Positions 1 to 6,546 of a stretch of 12,826 bases of DNA are shown one piece after another; position 1 is the stretch's first letter, and each line of letters opens with the position of its first letter. Both the position numbers and the translations under genes were made by a program. The stretch covers positions 1-12,826 of the forward strand of contig CAYWOO010000046.1 of assembly GCA_964458665.1 (NCBI GenBank). The letters are read 5' to 3'. This DNA is from JANXYW01 sp964458665. Lineage in GTDB: Bacteria; Chloroflexota; Dehalococcoidia; DSTF01; JACRBR01. The notes beneath the pieces are model-generated. The model did not search any database. It worked only from the letters and a program-made list of their open reading frames with translations, and was not told the origin of the DNA.

Positions 1-252
1 GGCCAGCGCATGGCGCCGCGCGAGATGCGCACGCTGATACGCGAGATGGGCCGCATCCCCGCCGAGCGCAACACGCTCTACGACATCAAGCGCCAGTTCG
101 GCATCGAGCCGGACGACCACTACGACCCGCTCGACCTCGCCGACGGCAGCGACGAGCGTTTCGGGAGCTACATCAAGCTCACCCAGGACGCAAACTTCAA
201 ATTCGCGGATCAGTACAAGCGCGCGGAGCCGGTGGTATCGGCGTCTTCGTAG
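1..252 (+). CDS. CofH/MqnC/MqnE-type radical SAM enzyme, C-terminal fragment
   Basis: The reading frame is open from base 1 and ends at TAG 250-252, so only about the last 83 residues are present and the radical SAM CxxxCxxC motif lies outside the window. The visible stretch has the pattern EMRTLIREMGRIPAERNTLY. This matches the end of the barrel in the CofH family, which includes aminofutalosine synthase (MqnE), dehypoxanthine futalosine cyclase (MqnC) and F420 precursor synthase. These enzymes carry out SAM-dependent radical chemistry in the cytoplasm. A roughly 45-residue acidic and aromatic tail follows, longer than I expect for these families. The MenA-type gene at 3292-4188 favours a menaquinone (futalosine) role, but the member cannot be fixed from the tail alone. 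The family is fairly sure; the exact enzyme is not. Confidence 0.6.
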   Translation, partial: GQRMAPREMRTLIREMGRIPAERNTLYDIKRQFGIEPDDHYDPLDLADGSDERFGSYIKLTQDANFKFADQYKRAEPVVSASS

Positions 253-274
253 GGACAGGTCTTCAGACCGGTCC
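253..274. terminator. Hairpin between convergent genes
   Basis: Directly after the TAG of the radical SAM gene, GGACAGGTCT and AGACCGGTCC pair around a 2-base loop with one A-G mismatch. The minus-strand ORF ending at 263 stops inside the same structure, so it could end transcription from both sides. No T-run follows, so a classic intrinsic terminator is not proven. Confidence 0.4.
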
Positions 275-442
275 GCCTCCTGCATGCCGCGGCCGAGGCT
301 TCGATTTCGTGGTGCTCGCGTCGGATCTCTTGCGGGTCGACTCGTAGCGGCCTTCAGCGACAAGTTTCTCGTACTCGTGTTTGAGGCGCGGATCCCCCGC
401 GTGGAGGATCGCTTTCGCTTGCCGCCAAGTCGTCGTCAGCAC
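263..442 (-). CDS. Small basic-tailed protein of unknown function, 59 aa
   Basis: This ORF starts at GTG 442-440, which overlaps the TAG stop of the DUF2277 gene (444-442) by one base. That layout is typical of translational coupling. The stop is TGA at 265-263. The first half reads as a plausible folded helical segment: WRQAKAILHAGDPRLKHEY (residues 6-24) followed by a Lys/Glu-rich amphipathic helix to about residue 34. The last 25 residues are rich in Arg, Lys, Ser, Thr and Pro and look disordered and basic. I recognise no family. Codon choice (GCG, CTC, GAG, CGC) looks coding, and the overlap argues for a real gene. The alternative is a chance frame, because high-GC DNA has many open frames. 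Confidence 0.5.
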   Translation of the reverse strand: MLTTTWRQAKAILHAGDPRLKHEYEKLVAEGRYESTRKRSDASTTKSKPRPRHAGGGPV

Positions 443-639
443 TATTGCGAAACGGCGTCCAGCAACCGCCGCGAGGCCTCCGCGATCTCATCGACGGCGG
501 CCTCGAACGCGGCGCTGTTGCGTTGCGAAGGCGCGCGATAGCCGCTCACCTTCCGCACGAACTGCAGCGCGGCAGCGTGGATCTCATCCTCGGTTGCGGG
601 CTCGTCGGCACGGCGGAGCGTCTTGATGCTTCTGCACAT
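442..639 (-). CDS. DUF2277 family protein
   Basis: The product is 65 residues and begins MCRSIKTLRR, the characteristic start of DUF2277 proteins. It continues with the conserved AALQFVRKVSGYRAPS segment (about residues 24-39) and a C-terminal helix ending in RRLLDAV. Length and start agree with the family, which consists of short soluble proteins of unknown function. The Cys at position 2 is a family feature. It lies 18 bases after the doc stop and overlaps the next ORF by one base, so it is probably the third gene of one minus-strand transcript. No strong Shine-Dalgarno sequence is visible, which fits reinitiation from the upstream gene. The family call is firm; the function is unknown. Confidence 0.85.
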   Translation of the reverse strand: MCRSIKTLRRADEPATEDEIHAAALQFVRKVSGYRAPSQRNSAAFEAAVDEIAEASRRLLDAVSQ

Positions 640-657
640 ACGGGTACGTTAACACAC

Positions 658-1089
658 TCAGCCGCTGTCACGCGGCGCGAATATTCGCTCTATCCAGAAG
701 GCTGCGTCTTCCACCGAAACGCTTCCAGACGCCGTGTGTACGGCTAGTTCGCCGACCATTCGCATCTGGAGCGATGATGGCTCACCAACCTCATCTTCGA
801 GGGCCTCGATCATCGACGCGCAAAGCATCGACGCTGTCCGCTTGTTGCCATCCACAAAGACGTGGCCGGCGATGATGCCATGAAAAAGAGCCGCGCACTT
901 CAAGTACGAGGAGGGAAACACGAATCGGCCAAATGCCATGTGAAACGGGCGCGCGACGGCGCCGTATAGCTTGCCCTCGTGCTCCCCAGCCAATCCGCCG
1001 GATGCTTCGAGGATATCGGCGTGTATGCGGCGAACTGACTCGACAAGCTCGTCGAGCCAGCCTAGCGCCTCGCCATTTCCTTCAGCCAC
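658..1089 (-). CDS. doc: Doc-family toxin (death-on-curing, Fic fold)
   Basis: The product is 143 residues. The Fic/Doc active-site motif HVFVDGNKR is at residues 76-84, the Doc form (HxFxDGNKR) rather than the AMP-transferring Fic form (HxFxxGNGR). The N-terminal half has the usual Doc layout: IHADILEASGGLAG (22-35) and a conserved ARPF segment (46-49). Known Doc proteins phosphorylate elongation factor Tu and stop translation; that is family knowledge. The GTG start at 1089 is preceded by AGAGGG (1102-1097) seven bases upstream. The first 28 bases overlap the end of the antitoxin ORF, a standard toxin-antitoxin layout. All motif residues are present, so it looks active. Confidence 0.88.
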   Translation of the reverse strand: MAEGNGEALGWLDELVESVRRIHADILEASGGLAGEHEGKLYGAVARPFHMAFGRFVFPSSYLKCAALFHGIIAGHVFVDGNKRTASMLCASMIEALEDEVGEPSSLQMRMVGELAVHTASGSVSVEDAAFWIERIFAPRDSG

Positions 1090-1193
1090 TCAGTGTCCCT
1101 CTTGATGATCTTCTTGGCGGTCGATTCCATTCGCTTCACATCAAGATTCGAGGGCTTCTTCACCTTGGGCGCGGGTTGATTCTTGGCGACCAT
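1062..1193 (-). CDS. Putative short antitoxin of Doc, 43 aa
   Basis: This ORF starts at ATG 1193-1191, with GGAGGAG at 1209-1203 nine bases upstream, and ends at TAG 1064-1062 inside the toxin gene. The peptide begins MVAKNQPAPKVKKPSNLDVK, is lysine-rich, and ends in a probable amphipathic helix with KRDTEWLKEMARR. Position, overlap and ribosome site all fit the antitoxin of the Doc gene. It is much shorter than Phd (about 73 residues), and the Phd N-terminal DNA-binding fold is not apparent. It may hold only the toxin-masking helix. I recognise no named antitoxin family, and the VbhA-type inhibitory motif is not evident. The gene is well supported; its role comes from context. Confidence 0.68.
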   Translation of the reverse strand: MVAKNQPAPKVKKPSNLDVKRMESTAKKIIKRDTEWLKEMARR

Positions 1194-1273
1194 AGGCTCA
1201 ATCTCCTCCGCACATCCTACCACGGCCGCGGGCGGCGCTCGATCGCTCGCTACAGACTACGGCCAATCGCCCG

Positions 1274-1453
1274 TCAATGCGGTAGCGGTACGACCGTCTC
1301 CCCGCTCGGGATGCCGATATTCGGTGTCGGCGTTCGGGTCGGCGTCGCGGTCGCCGTCGCCGTGCGGGTCGGTGTTACCGTCGGTGTGCGAGTCGGCGTC
1401 AGCGTGGGGGTTGGCGTGGGAAGCGATCCGGTGAGCGGGATGGCGCCCAGCGC
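1274..1453 (-). pseudogene. Broken C-terminal tail of a Thr-Pro repeat surface protein
   Basis: Read on the minus strand, this 60-codon stretch begins ALGAIPLTGS, runs through about 30 residues of alternating Thr-Pro, Thr-Arg and Thr-Ala, and closes with NIGIPSGETVVPLPH and a TGA at 1276-1274. Such tails link domains in secreted Chloroflexota proteins. There is no start codon or ribosome site, and an in-frame TAG (1456-1454) separates it from ADDDGGFFRQKAAAY upstream. It looks like the end of a decayed gene. The alternative is a chance translation of the GC-rich hexamer-like DNA repeat. Confidence 0.4.
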
Positions 1454-1456
1454 CTA

Positions 1457-1724
1457 GTACGCCGCGGCTTTCTGGCGGAAGAAGCCGCCGTCATCGTCGG
1501 CGTTCAGCGATGCCAGCGTTTGCCGTTGATCAGCGCGGGGTTCGTGACGCCGTCGCCCTCGGCGTCGCAGACGCGACGGCTATCTCGCAACTGGGTGGCG
1601 CGCCACGGCGGCGCTGCACACCACTGACCCTGATCGAAGCATCGGCCAGTGCGCCCGCGATCTGTCGCCGTGGGCGCGATCACCCACGGGCGAGACTGCG
1701 CGCACTACCTCGATAACCCTGCCG
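1457..1724. other. Gene-free stretch, possible decayed coding sequence
   Basis: No intact gene is visible. On the minus strand, one frame contains VCDAEGDGVTNPALINGK, reminiscent of calcium-binding DGDG repeats. It stops near 1505, and a neighbouring frame continues into ADDDGGFFRQKAAAY. A single frameshift would join these to the Thr-Pro tail at 1274-1453. This is suggestive only; GC-rich DNA often gives open frames by chance. Confidence 0.25.
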
Positions 1725-2381
1725 CTATCGAGCTTCGCCCGTGTCGAGCAAGATGCCCAGAGCGAGTGCGATGCGCCGATCGAGCAGCCGCTGCGGATCG
1801 TCCGTGAGATCGAGCGCGTACTTGTCGCCAAAGCTGAGTTTGCGGTTGAACGCGCCGACTCGTTGCTCCACGCCGCCCTCGTCGACGACGTGCAGGCGGA
1901 AGTTCGTGCGCACGAATCCGGCGAGGATCGACACGTACGGTATCCACTCGAACACGCGCCGGGCCGCCGCAATCCAGGCGGTGTCCTCGCGTGCGCCGGC
2001 CACCACCGTGCCGTCCGGATGGTTGATCGTCCAGGCCCGCCGAAGCAGCGACCGGATGTTGTCACGACCAAAGTGCGCGATCGCGTCGCCAGACTCGCTG
2101 CCAATCAACGTGTACTGACGGCGCAGCGCCGCATAGCCGTGATCCTGTCGGATTGTCAGGACGGCGACGGATCTGCTGTCGTCGTGATAGATCGTGATGT
2201 CCGAGCGTTGAAACGGCTTGACGGGACGCTCGACATAGAAGAGCGGCTCGCCGCTCTCGTCGAAGACGTAGTACTTCGACTTCATCCAGGACTGGTGCTT
2301 CTGGTTCACGAGGAACCTGTCGCGGTCGAGCTTCACGCCGAGCGTAGCGTCTTTCATACTGGAGTATCGGTCATCGGCCAC
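1725..2381 (-). CDS. LURP-one-related (Tubby/scramblase-like) protein
   Basis: The product is 218 residues from GTG 2381, chosen because GGAGG lies four bases upstream. The N-terminal part has KSKYYVFDESGEPLFYVER, followed by short beta strands ending in RQDHGYAALRRQYTL. The C-terminal part has GAFNRKLSFGDKYALDLTDD and a final hydrophobic helix, DRRIALALGILLD. This beta-barrel plus buried-helix layout is that of the LURP-one and phospholipid scramblase-like superfamily, whose bacterial members are mostly uncharacterised. There is no signal peptide. Its start faces the SufR-like gene, leaving 83 bases for two promoters. The fold call is reasonable; the function is unknown. Confidence 0.6.
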   Translation of the reverse strand: MADDRYSSMKDATLGVKLDRDRFLVNQKHQSWMKSKYYVFDESGEPLFYVERPVKPFQRSDITIYHDDSRSVAVLTIRQDHGYAALRRQYTLIGSESGDAIAHFGRDNIRSLLRRAWTINHPDGTVVAGAREDTAWIAAARRVFEWIPYVSILAGFVRTNFRLHVVDEGGVEQRVGAFNRKLSFGDKYALDLTDDPQRLLDRRIALALGILLDTGEAR

Positions 2382-2385
2382 GGAA

Positions 2386-2390
2386 CCTCC
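2386..2390 (-). promoter_or_regulatory. Ribosome binding site deciding a GTG start
   Basis: The minus strand reads GGGAGG, then TTCC, then GTG at 2381-2379. This strong site favours GTG 2381 over the TTG at 2393 and the ATG at 2357, neither of which has a good site. Confidence 0.55.
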
Positions 2391-2464
2391 CAAAACACGG
2401 CGGATCCGGCTCGAATTCCGTCGTTTGTGCTGTGCTATATTGCCAATTGAACGGACGTTACGCT

Positions 2465-3100
2465 ATGCAAGCCACTCGCCAGGACATTCTCGACTACCTC
2501 CGCCGGCACGCCGAAGCGACCGTGAAGGAGTTCGGCGAGCATCTCGGTCTCACTTCCACGGGCATCCGCCAGCACCTCACCGTCCTCGAACGCGACGGCC
2601 TCGTCGAGGCGCGCGAGGAGCGCGGCCACGTCGGCAGGCCGGCGTTAGTCTACCGGCTGACACAAACCGGCGATGCCCTCTACCCAAAGAAGTACGACGA
2701 ACTGGCGAACGCGCTCATCGAAGAGGCGCGCCACTTGCTCGGTCCGGATGCGCTGCAGCAACTGATGAAGAACGTCGCCGCGCGGTTCAGCGCGCCGTAC
2801 CTGCCGCGCCTGGAAGGCCGCCCGGGACCCGAGCGGCTCGAGATGGTTGCGCAGATCATACAGGAGCGCGGTAACGTCTCCGAATCCTCATGGTCGGGCG
2901 ACGACTTCCTCATCGAAAAACACACGTGCCCGTGGTGGAATGTCGCCACGAAAAACAGCGCCGTGTGCGCGCTCGATGTCGAATTCGTGCGTCAACTGGC
3001 GGGCAACGACGCGCGTCTCAGCACAAGCCTGCTCCGCGGCGATAACTGCTGTACCTTCCGCATCCGCCCCCGCAACGGCGCCGCCGCCGATCGGCGTTAG
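2465..3100 (+). CDS. SufR-like Fe-S sensing winged-helix regulator
   Basis: The product is 211 residues from ATG 2465. The N-terminus MQATRQDILDYLRR leads into a helix-turn-helix (about 19-47) and a wing with GRPALVYRLT, as in the ArsR/DeoR-like SufR group. The C-terminal part carries Cys155, Cys168, Cys195 and Cys196, giving C-X12-C-X26-CC. The C-X12-C spacing matches SufR, which binds an Fe-S cluster and represses the suf assembly operon. The usual middle cysteine of the second half is missing and an adjacent Cys pair ends the set. An in-frame GTG at 2432 is less likely because homologues start at the ATRQ segment. A TATATT at 2436-2441 could be a -10 box with a poor -35. No suf genes are present here, so its targets are unknown. 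Confidence 0.75.
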   Translation: MQATRQDILDYLRRHAEATVKEFGEHLGLTSTGIRQHLTVLERDGLVEAREERGHVGRPALVYRLTQTGDALYPKKYDELANALIEEARHLLGPDALQQLMKNVAARFSAPYLPRLEGRPGPERLEMVAQIIQERGNVSESSWSGDDFLIEKHTCPWWNVATKNSAVCALDVEFVRQLAGNDARLSTSLLRGDNCCTFRIRPRNGAAADRR

Positions 3101-3142
3101 CGGTTGGCGGTTAGCTGTGAGCAATTGGCTGCTCGCTGACTG
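3101..3142 (+). repeat. Degenerate 7-bp array, inverted partner of the 3228 array
   Basis: Six consecutive heptamers can be read: CGGTTGG, CGGTTAG, CTGTGAG, CAATTGG, CTGCTCG, CTGACTG. They are degenerate copies of CTGTTAG, the reverse complement of the CTAACAG unit at 3228. The segment CGGTTAGCTGT (3108-3118) is an exact inverted match to 3273-3283. The heptamer before it, GCGTTAG, contains the stop codon of the SufR-like gene. Confidence 0.55.
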
Positions 3143-3167
3143 CTGGAATTACCCAACCAATCCGGAG

Positions 3168-3186
3168 CGCGGGCGTTCGGCCCGCG
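3168..3186. terminator. GC-rich hairpin between convergent genes
   Basis: CGCGGGC (3168-3174) and GCCCGCG (3180-3186) form a perfect 7-bp stem with loop GTTCG. It lies between the ends of the SufR-like gene and menA, inside the two inverted heptamer arrays. There is no T-run, so it may be a hairpin-only terminator. Confidence 0.45.
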
Positions 3187-3227
3187 TCGCACAGCGGCAA
3201 AACGTTGTCCAACCATACTGCACTCTT

Positions 3228-3283
3228 CTAACAGCTAACAGCTAACAGCTAACAGCTAACAGCTAACAGCTAACAGCTAACCG
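3228..3283 (+). repeat. Tandem 7-bp repeat, CTAACAG x7 plus one variant
   Basis: Seven exact CTAACAG units (3228-3276) are followed by CTAACCG (3277-3283) and then CTAGCGA. The array ends just before the menA stop codon at 3292. It is non-coding and lies in a convergent gap. Exact unit identity suggests recent expansion, probably by replication slippage. Confidence 0.9.
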
Positions 3284-3291
3284 CTAGCGAG

Positions 3292-4188
3292 CTACCCGAC
3301 GCCCGTCCACACCGCCAGCGCGAACCCCAACGCCAGCAGTCCGCCGAACAGCATGTGCAGCCCGGCCGTCTGTGCCAGCACGAGGTTCAGCGCGCGCGGC
3401 GATGTCTGTCGCGCTTCGAACCGCACGATGCGCAGTGCCAGCGGCAGCGTCAGGAGCGTGATCAGCACCGGCCACGGCGCCGAGCCTGCGATGGTCATCG
3501 CGATCACGACGCCGTAGCCGCCGAGCATCAGCGCCACATACTCGTAGTCGGCGAGTGGCCGGCCGGCCAGCGCGGCCAGTGTCCACTTGTGGTGCTTGCG
3601 GTCGTTCTCGATGTCGCGGACGTTGTTCGCGTGCAGGATCGCCGCGACGAGCAGCCCGATCGGCAGCGATGCGACGAATGGCTCCCACGCCCATGCCTCC
3701 GTCTGGACGTAGTACGCGCCGACAACAATCACCGGCCCCATGAAGATGAACACGACGACTTCACCCAGCCCGCGATAGGCCAGCGAGAACGGCGACGCCG
3801 TGTAGCAGTATCCCGCTGCCACGCTCGCCAGCCCCAGCGCCAGCACGGGCCACCCGACCTGCGCCGTGATCGCCAGCCCGATAGCCGCACCGACTGCGAA
3901 CGCCACGACGCCGCCGATCAGCACCGCGCGCGCCGAAAGCACGCCGCGCTGGATGACGCCGCTCTGCCCCAACGACTCTTCGTTGTCGGTGCCCTTGACG
4001 TGATCAAAGTAGTCGTTGACCAAGTTCGTGCCGGCATGGATGGCGATCGACCCGAGCAGTGCAAGCACGAAGAGCAGCGGCCGAAATCCGTCCTCTGCGG
4101 CGATCGCGGTTCCCACGAGGACCGGGATGACCGACGCCGTGAATGACACGGGGCGGAGGGCTGTGAGCCACGTTCGGAGCACGTTCAT
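3292..4188 (-). CDS. menA: MenA-type polyprenyltransferase (UbiA family)
   Basis: The product is 298 residues and very hydrophobic, with about eight or nine membrane helices. The two metal and diphosphate-binding motifs of UbiA enzymes are present: NDYFD at 58-62, and NNVRDIENDR at 188-197 with Asp192 and Asp196. The surrounding HAGTNLVNDYFDHVKGTDN and YTASPFSLAYRGLGE are typical of MenA, which attaches a polyprenyl chain to dihydroxynaphthoate (or the futalosine-route equivalent, MqnP) in the membrane to make menaquinone. I chose ATG 4188 because it begins MNVLRTWLTALRP, the normal family start. The frame stays open upstream to 4875, but that region overlaps the start of the divergent gene. 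The ribosome site is weak. Confidence 0.85.
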   Translation of the reverse strand: MNVLRTWLTALRPVSFTASVIPVLVGTAIAAEDGFRPLLFVLALLGSIAIHAGTNLVNDYFDHVKGTDNEESLGQSGVIQRGVLSARAVLIGGVVAFAVGAAIGLAITAQVGWPVLALGLASVAAGYCYTASPFSLAYRGLGEVVVFIFMGPVIVVGAYYVQTEAWAWEPFVASLPIGLLVAAILHANNVRDIENDRKHHKWTLAALAGRPLADYEYVALMLGGYGVVIAMTIAGSAPWPVLITLLTLPLALRIVRFEARQTSPRALNLVLAQTAGLHMLFGGLLALGFALAVWTGVG

Positions 4189-4334
4189 GTTAAGGATCGT
4201 AAAGTCGACCGGATCGTGGGGCAACGCCGCTGATGCGGCCGGCGAATAGCATCCACTGTTACAAGAACATAACGCGCCACAGCAATGCCGTGGATGCGGC
4301 TTCGATGAACCATGCGTATACTGTCGCGAATGGC

Positions 4335-4349
4335 GGGCTCGGGGAGCCC
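4335..4349. promoter_or_regulatory. Hairpin in the divergent promoter region
   Basis: GGGCTC, loop GGG, GAGCCC form a perfect 6-bp stem about 90 bases upstream of the ATG at 4441, in the 252-base gap between the menA start and that gene. A TATACT at 4317-4322 just upstream could be a -10 box, but no good -35 is seen. Its role is unknown. Confidence 0.25.
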
Positions 4350-4440
4350 CTACTTTCGATTCTGACCAACATTGACGGCTCGCCGCGCCCCGCTCTGGTG
4401 CAATCGCGCGTCGCCTCGAACGCAGCCCCGCCGGAGGGAC

Positions 4441-6546
4441 ATGGCTATTCGTACGTGGGTAGGGCGCTTCTGCGTGGCCGACGGTCACGTCGAGGAGGAG
4501 GGGCCGTGGCTCGGCTCGCTCATCCGACAGCGCACCGACGAAGAAGCCGACGAACTCTACGTCCTCATCGAGCCTGCGTCCCCCGCAAGCGCCGAATTCA
4601 CGTCGCAACTCGTCGATGTGGTCGCGCAGCTCTACAACAAAGAAGCGCTCTCGCTCACCGGCGCGCTCACGCGAGCGTTGCGCGCGGCGCACGATCATCT
4701 GCGCGAATGGAATCACCGCAGCCTGCCCGAGCACCAGGTGGGCGCCGGCGCCAGCTGCCTCGCACTCCGCGGCCCCGACGCATATCTCGCACAGGTCGGG
4801 CCGAGTCTCGCGTACATCCGCTCTGCGTCGGGCGACGTGCGCCGCATCCAGGCTGACGCGCTCGACTTCGAGCACGCGCTCGGCATCGCTGAAGAGTTCG
4901 ACTCGAAACTCACGCGCATTCAGCTCGCGTCCGGCGATCTGGTGCTCGTTGCATCGACACAGCTCGAAGAGATCGCGCCGCGCGAGCAGATCGAACGCAT
5001 TCTCGCGCGCGGCTCCGACGAAGCGCTGCCCGAGTTCTACCTGCTCTGCAAAGATCGCCCGAACCTCGCGCTCGTACTGCTTTCGTGTTTCGAGGAGCAG
5101 ACTGAGCAGCCGCCCGACTTCCTCACGCGCGACGGCGGTGGCGTCGGCGATCAGCTGATCGTGGCCGTCGACGACGAGCCTCCCGCCGCGATCGGCAGCG
5201 TGCTCCTCGAAGCGCCCGTAGGTGGCGGACCCGAGTCGGCGGAAGCGTCGCTCGCCGCCGGATCGGCCGACGACTGGGCGCTACCGCAGCGTCCCATCCA
5301 CGAGCAGGTGCGCGAGATCACCGACGCGACTGCGCCGTCGCCAGCCACGGGTGTGCGTCTTCGCGGCGACAGCTCGACGCCGCGCTACAAGCGCACAACC
5401 GGCCCGATCCAACTGCCGCAACTCCAGATCCCCAGATTAGCCGTGTTCGCGGTGCTCGCTCTGGCGTTGCTCGGACTCGTTGCGTATCTCTACATCCCCG
5501 GTTCGCTCAAGGAGGGTCGCGAAAAGGACTTCACGGCCGCGGTCGCCGAGGCTCGCGCTGCGAGTGCGCGCGCACAGGCGACGGGCGATTCCGGCCTCAA
5601 GCGCCAACTGCTCGGCAACGCGAAGACGCAGCTGGCCGCGGCGGAGAAGATCCACAAGGACAACGCCGATGTCGTGTCGCTGCGCGCGGACGTCACGTCC
5701 GCCCTCGCCGTGCTGGATGCTGTCTACGAGGTCAAGGACTTCGCGACCGTCGCCGACCTGGCACAACTGGTTACGGGGTCGCTGTCCGTCAGCAGCGCCG
5801 TCGTCGGCGGTGACCAAGCCTACATGCTCGACGCGAAAGGCAAGCGCGTGCTGCGCGTGCCGCTCGACGGCAGCAGCGCGCCCGAGACGATCTTGCAGGA
5901 CGGGCAGCCCGGCGGATTCGTGACAGCCGCGCGTCCGATGCAGATCGCCTGGTCGGAGCAATCGCAGAGCCTGCTGATGATCGACGAGAAGCGCCAGGCG
6001 TTCGCCTACTACCCCGTCGCCAAGGGCACGCTGCCGCTCACGATTCGCGCCGCCGACAGTGTCGGCTCGTTCGATGCGGTCGCCGCGGGGGCCGGCAATC
6101 TCTACGTCCTCGATCTGAAAGAGAACCAAGTCTGGCGTTACCTGCCCGGGCAGGGCGGCTTCGATAGCGAGCGCACCGCGCTGCTCGACCAGGCGGATCT
6201 ACGCAACGCCACCGAACTGGCCGTCGGCGAAGACGTCTACGTGCTCGATACGAAGCAGGGTGTCCGCCGCTTCCGCGGCAAGGCCGAAGCAGCGTTCCCG
6301 ATCGCCGGCATCGATACGCCGCTCGTGTCGCCGGCATCGATCTCGGTACTGCCCGGCTCGAATCGCATCATCGTCGCGGACCGCGGCAACAAACGCATCA
6401 TCGTCGTCTCGCAAGACGGCGCGTTCCTCCGCCAGATCGTCAGCCCGTCTTTCACCGACCTCCGCGCCGTCTCCGTCGACGAAGGCAAAGGCCTCCTCTA
6501 CGTCCTCAACGGCGACACGCTGCTACAGGCGGCGTTTCCGCCGTAA
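4441..6546 (+). CDS. Membrane protein: degenerate PPM phosphatase fold plus beta-propeller
   Basis: The product is 701 residues from ATG 4441, with GGAGGG at 4433-4438. Residues 1-220 follow the order of PP2C/PPM strands: GAGASCLALRG (101-111), then AQVGPSLAYI (117-126) where active enzymes have GDS, then LVASTQLEEI (169-178) where they have SDG, then RPN (206-208) where they have DN. The metal-binding acids are therefore missing. A linker ends in PRYKRTTGP, followed by one membrane helix (about 333-353). The positive charge before it suggests the N-terminus is cytoplasmic. A helical stalk (about 357-425) leads to a propeller with an NHL-type repeat, NRIIVADRGNKRIIVVSQDG (641-660). It probably senses or scaffolds signals across the membrane. 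The partner is unknown and no kinase gene is nearby. Confidence 0.65.
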   Translation: MAIRTWVGRFCVADGHVEEEGPWLGSLIRQRTDEEADELYVLIEPASPASAEFTSQLVDVVAQLYNKEALSLTGALTRALRAAHDHLREWNHRSLPEHQVGAGASCLALRGPDAYLAQVGPSLAYIRSASGDVRRIQADALDFEHALGIAEEFDSKLTRIQLASGDLVLVASTQLEEIAPREQIERILARGSDEALPEFYLLCKDRPNLALVLLSCFEEQTEQPPDFLTRDGGGVGDQLIVAVDDEPPAAIGSVLLEAPVGGGPESAEASLAAGSADDWALPQRPIHEQVREITDATAPSPATGVRLRGDSSTPRYKRTTGPIQLPQLQIPRLAVFAVLALALLGLVAYLYIPGSLKEGREKDFTAAVAEARAASARAQATGDSGLKRQLLGNAKTQLAAAEKIHKDNADVVSLRADVTSALAVLDAVYEVKDFATVADLAQLVTGSLSVSSAVVGGDQAYMLDAKGKRVLRVPLDGSSAPETILQDGQPGGFVTAARPMQIAWSEQSQSLLMIDEKRQAFAYYPVAKGTLPLTIRAADSVGSFDAVAAGAGNLYVLDLKENQVWRYLPGQGGFDSERTALLDQADLRNATELAVGEDVYVLDTKQGVRRFRGKAEAAFPIAGIDTPLVSPASISVLPGSNRIIVADRGNKRIIVVSQDGAFLRQIVSPSFTDLRAVSVDEGKGLLYVLNGDTLLQAAFPP

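Noticed and set aside
933..1457. Plus-strand Gly-Val repeat protein
   Set aside because: It is antisense to the Doc and antitoxin genes, and the Val-Gly run is the complement of the Thr-Pro tract.
2432..2464. GTG start for the SufR-like gene at 2432
   Set aside because: It adds eleven residues not expected in the family and would overlap the probable -10 element.
3228..3283. CRISPR array
   Set aside because: Units are 7 bases with no spacers and no cas genes nearby. The same applies to the 8-base array at 12319.
4189..4875. Upstream extension of the menA frame to a 527-residue protein
   Set aside because: The added residues are not membrane-like and overlap the start of the divergent gene at 4441. 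The family start is at MNVLRTW.
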